This document shows positions 61,641 to 64,000 of a stretch of DNA of 64,000 bases, piece after piece. Origin of the DNA: Ypsolopha sequella (taxonomy: Eukaryota > Arthropoda > Insecta > Lepidoptera > Ypsolophidae). Within the stretch, counting starts at the first letter, position 1; the number at the start of each line of letters is the position of its first letter. Both the position numbers and the translations under genes were made by a program. The DNA lies in NCBI GenBank assembly GCA_934047225.1, contig CAKOHE010000008.1:992001-1056000 (forward strand). The letters run 5' to 3'. The notes under the pieces were generated by a model. The model ran no database searches and was not told the origin of the DNA. It saw nothing but the letters and a program-made list of their open reading frames with translations.

Positions 61641-64000
61641 TAAAAGGGCAGTGTACTCTGTCCACAATCTTTGTCAGAATAACATTGGAACTGGCCCATA
61701 TAATTAATAAAAGGGCAGTCTATTCTGTCCCCAATCATTGTCAGAATAACATTGGAACTGACCCATATAATTAATAAAAGGGCAGTCTATTCTGTCCCCA
61801 ATCATTGTCAGAATAACATTGGAACTGGCCCATATAATTAATAAAAAGGCAGTCTATTCTGTCCCCAATCATTGTCAGAATAACATTGGAACTGGCCCAT
61901 ATAATTAATAAAAGGGCAGTCTACTCTGTCCACAATCATTGTCAGAATAACATTGGAACTGGCCCATATAATTAATAAAAGGGCAGTCTACTCTGTCCAC
62001 AATCATTGTCAGAATAACATTGGAACTGGCCCATATAATTAATAAAAGGGCAGTCTATTCTGTCCCCAATCATTGTCAGAATAACATTGGAAATGACCCA
62101 TATAATTAATAAAAGGGCAGTCTATTCTGTCCCCAATCATTGTCAGAATAACATTGGAACCGGCCCATATAATTAATAAAAGAGCAGTCTATTCTGTCCC
62201 CAATCATTGTCAGAATAACATTGGAACTGGCCCATATAATTAATAAAAGGGCAGTCTACTCTGTCCACAATCATTGTCAGAATAACATTGGAACTGGCCC
62301 ATATAATTAATAAAAGGGCAGTCTACTCTGTCCACAATCATTGTCAGAATAACATTGGAACTGGCCCATATAATTAATAAAAGGGCAGTCTATTCTGTCC
62401 CCAATCATTGTCAGAATAACATTGGAAATGACCCATATAATTAATAAAAGGGCAGTCTATTCTGTCCCCAATCATTGTCAGAATAACATTGGAACCGGCC
62501 CATATAATTAATAAAAGAGCAGTCTATTCTGTCCCCAATCATTGTCAGAATAACATTGGAACTGGCCCATATAATTAATAAAAGGGCAGTCTACTCTGTC
62601 CTCAATTATTGTCAGAATAACATTGGAACTGGCCCATATAATTAATAAAAGGGCAGTCTATTCTGTCCCCAATCATTGTCAGAATAACATTGGAACTGGC
62701 CCATATAATTAATAAAAGGGCAGTCTACTCTGTCCTCAATCATTGTCAGAATAACATTGGAACTGGCCCATATAATTAATAAAAGGGCAGTCTATTCTGT
62801 CCCCAATCATTGTCAGAATAACATTGGAACTGGCCCATATAATTAATAAAAGGGCAGTCTATTCTGTCCACAATCATTGTCAGAATAACATTGGAACTGG
62901 CCCATATAATTAATAAAAGGGCAGTCTATTCTGTCCCCAATCATTGTCAGAATAACATTGGAACTGGCCCATATAATTAATAAAAGGGCAGTCTATTCTG
63001 TCCACAATCATTGTCAGAATAACATTGGAACTGACCCATATAATTAATAAAAGGGCAGTCTATACTGTCCACAATCATTGTCAGAATAACATTGGAACTG
63101 GCCCATATAATTAATAAAAGGGCAGTCTATTCTGTCCACAATCATTGTCAGAATAACATTGGAACTGGCCTATATAATTATTAAAAGGGCAGTCTATTCT
63201 GTCCCCAATCATTGTCAGAATAACATTGGAACTGGCCCATATAATTAATAAAAGGGCAGTCTACTCTGTCCACAATCATTGTCAGAATAACATTGGAACT
63301 GGCCCATATAATTAACAAAAGGGCAGTCTATTCTGTCCCCAATTATTGTCAGAATAACATTGGAACTGGCCCATATAATTAATAAAAGGGCAGTCTACTC
63401 TGTCCACAATCATTGTCAGAATAACATTGGAACTGGCCCATATAATAAATAAAAGGGCAGTCTATTCTGTCCCCAATCATTGTCAGAATAACATTGGAAC
63501 TGGCCCATATAATTAATAAAAGGGCAGTCTACTCTGTCCACAATCATTGTCAGAATAACATTGGAACTGGCCCATATAATTAATAAAAGGGCAGTCTATT
63601 CTGTCCCCAATCATTGTCAGAATAACATTGGAACTGGCCCATATAATTAATAAAAAGGCAGTCTAATTTGTCCCCAATCATTGTCAGAATAACATTGGAA
63701 CTGGCCCATATAATTAATAAAAGGGCAGTCTATTCTGTCCCCAATCATTGTCAGAATAACATTGGAACTGGCCCATATAATTAATAAAAAGGCAGTCTAT
63801 TCTGTCCCCAATCATTGTCAGAATAACATTGGAACTGGCCCATATAATTAATAAAAGGGCAGTCTATTCTGTCCCCAATCATTGTCAGAATAACATTGGA
63901 ACTGGCCCATATAATTAATAAAAAGGCAGTCTATTCTGTCCCTAATCATTGTCAGAATAACATTGGAACTGACCCATATAATTAATAAAAGGGCAGTCTA
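61640..64000. repeat. Third partial copy of a 10-kb-unit segment
   Basis: The order follows about 39.24-41.75 kb and 49.74-51.67 kb: CTGACCC, AAAAAGGCAG, GGAAATGACCC (62,091), GGAACCGGCCC (62,157), GTCCTCAATTATTG (62,598), GTCCTCAATCATTG (62,731), ATACTG (63,062), CCTATATAATTATTAAAAG (63,169), ATTAACAAAAG (63,310) and TCTAATTTG (63,662). The GAAATG/ACCGG/GAGCAG group stands twice here (62,091 and 62,426). ATAATAAATAAAAG at 63,440 and the GTGTACTC/ATCTTTG monomer at 61,651 are private. The right edge is the window end. Confidence 0.82.

Larger units (their letters stand above)
1..64000. repeat. 67-bp tandem satellite array filling the window
   Basis: One 67-bp unit repeats head to tail without a break, about 955 times. 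Taking base 1 as monomer position 1, landmarks are CTGTCC at 4-9, AATCATTG at 12-19, CATTGGAACTGG at 29-40, CCCATATAATTAATAAAA at 41-58 and GGGCAGTCT at 59-67. Conserved runs are roughly 12-25, 29-38, 42-51 and 61-67. Common variants sit at 1-3, 8-11, 26, 39-41, 53-54 and 59-60. The consensus has 25 G or C in 67 and no CpG. All monomers point the same way, with no interruption by unique or mobile sequence. This is known behaviour of eukaryotic satellite DNA. No protein function is expected. A centromeric or heterochromatic role is inferred from size and homogeneity only, and I cannot name the satellite or species. Confidence 0.99.

Noticed and set aside
1..64000. CRISPR array
   Set aside because: The repeat is regular, but there are no unique spacers: the entire 67-bp unit is conserved and directly contiguous.
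1..64000. TATAAT and TATA-like strings, and CCAAT or ATTGG strings, in every monomer as promoters
   Set aside because: They are part of the AT-rich monomer, occur hundreds of times and have no genes near them.
1..64000. Hammerhead ribozyme in the satellite
   Set aside because: The conserved CUGAUGA and GAAA core elements are not present in either strand of the monomer.
1..64000. Telomere or subtelomere repeats, rDNA, histone or tRNA clusters
   Set aside because: The unit has no similarity to TTAGGG-type repeats and is too short for those gene repeats.
1..64000. Protein-coding tandem repeat (such as a silk or mucin-like gene)
   Set aside because: 67 is not a multiple of three and all frames carry stops in each three-monomer cycle, so no long repeat protein can be encoded.
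1..64000. Nucleosome phasing from five monomers (335 bp) being close to twice 167 bp
   Set aside because: The numerical agreement is easy to obtain with a short unit, and no sequence feature with a five-monomer period is seen.

Overview
The whole window is one satellite DNA array. A 67-bp monomer (about 37% GC) runs head to tail in a single orientation from the first base to the last. Counting phase from base 1 gives 955 complete monomers plus one base: 955 x 67 is 63,985, and the extra 14 bases match the 22 monomers of 68 bp and 8 of 66 bp that I found by eye. I see no gene, RNA gene, transposon, unique sequence, telomere repeat or inversion. Array size, homogeneity and higher-order structure point to eukaryotic constitutive heterochromatin (centromeric, pericentromeric or a sex-chromosome block). 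I do not recognise the monomer as a named satellite, so species and chromosome position stay open.

The information lies in the order of monomer variants. Monomers can be typed at positions 1-3 (ATT, ACT, CCT or ATA), 8-11 (CCAC, CCCC, CCCT, CCTC, TCAC or CTAC), 26, 39-41, 53-54 and 59-60. Strings of types recur as higher-order repeats (HORs). Type A strings carry the ACT-AGAACAAC monomer followed by CCTCTG, a 68-bp monomer and ATACTG monomers. Type B strings carry the TCAC...CTGACCC monomer between CCCC monomers, plus CCCT monomers.

Layout: 1-15,900 holds serial copies of a 3.1-3.75-kb A HOR, interrupted at 9,520-10,520 by a B fragment. 15,955-20,770 is a 2,747-bp (41-monomer) B duplication. 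20,770-22,900 is B trimers. 22,900-25,400 is an A cassette. 25,400-34,350 is three copies of a mixed HOR with a period near 3,885 bp. 32,345-52,270 is a very recent tandem duplication of about 9.99 kb, containing a nested 2,214-bp duplication. 52,270-57,180 is a less homogenised stretch. 57,180-60,120 is a 1,473-bp (22-monomer) tandem duplication. 60,120-61,640 repeats sequence near 56-57 kb. 61,640-64,000 is a third partial copy of a segment in the 10-kb unit. The layout fits repeated unequal exchange acting at scales from one monomer to about 150 monomers.

Each monomer contains two imperfect dyads that together cover most of its length. One of the most variable sites, position 40, is the unpaired base of the second dyad. 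Open reading frames of 78 and 123 codons on the minus strand are by-products of the 68-bp monomers, not genes. Coordinates of HOR edges are good to about one monomer, because neighbouring monomers are nearly identical. All comparisons were made by eye.
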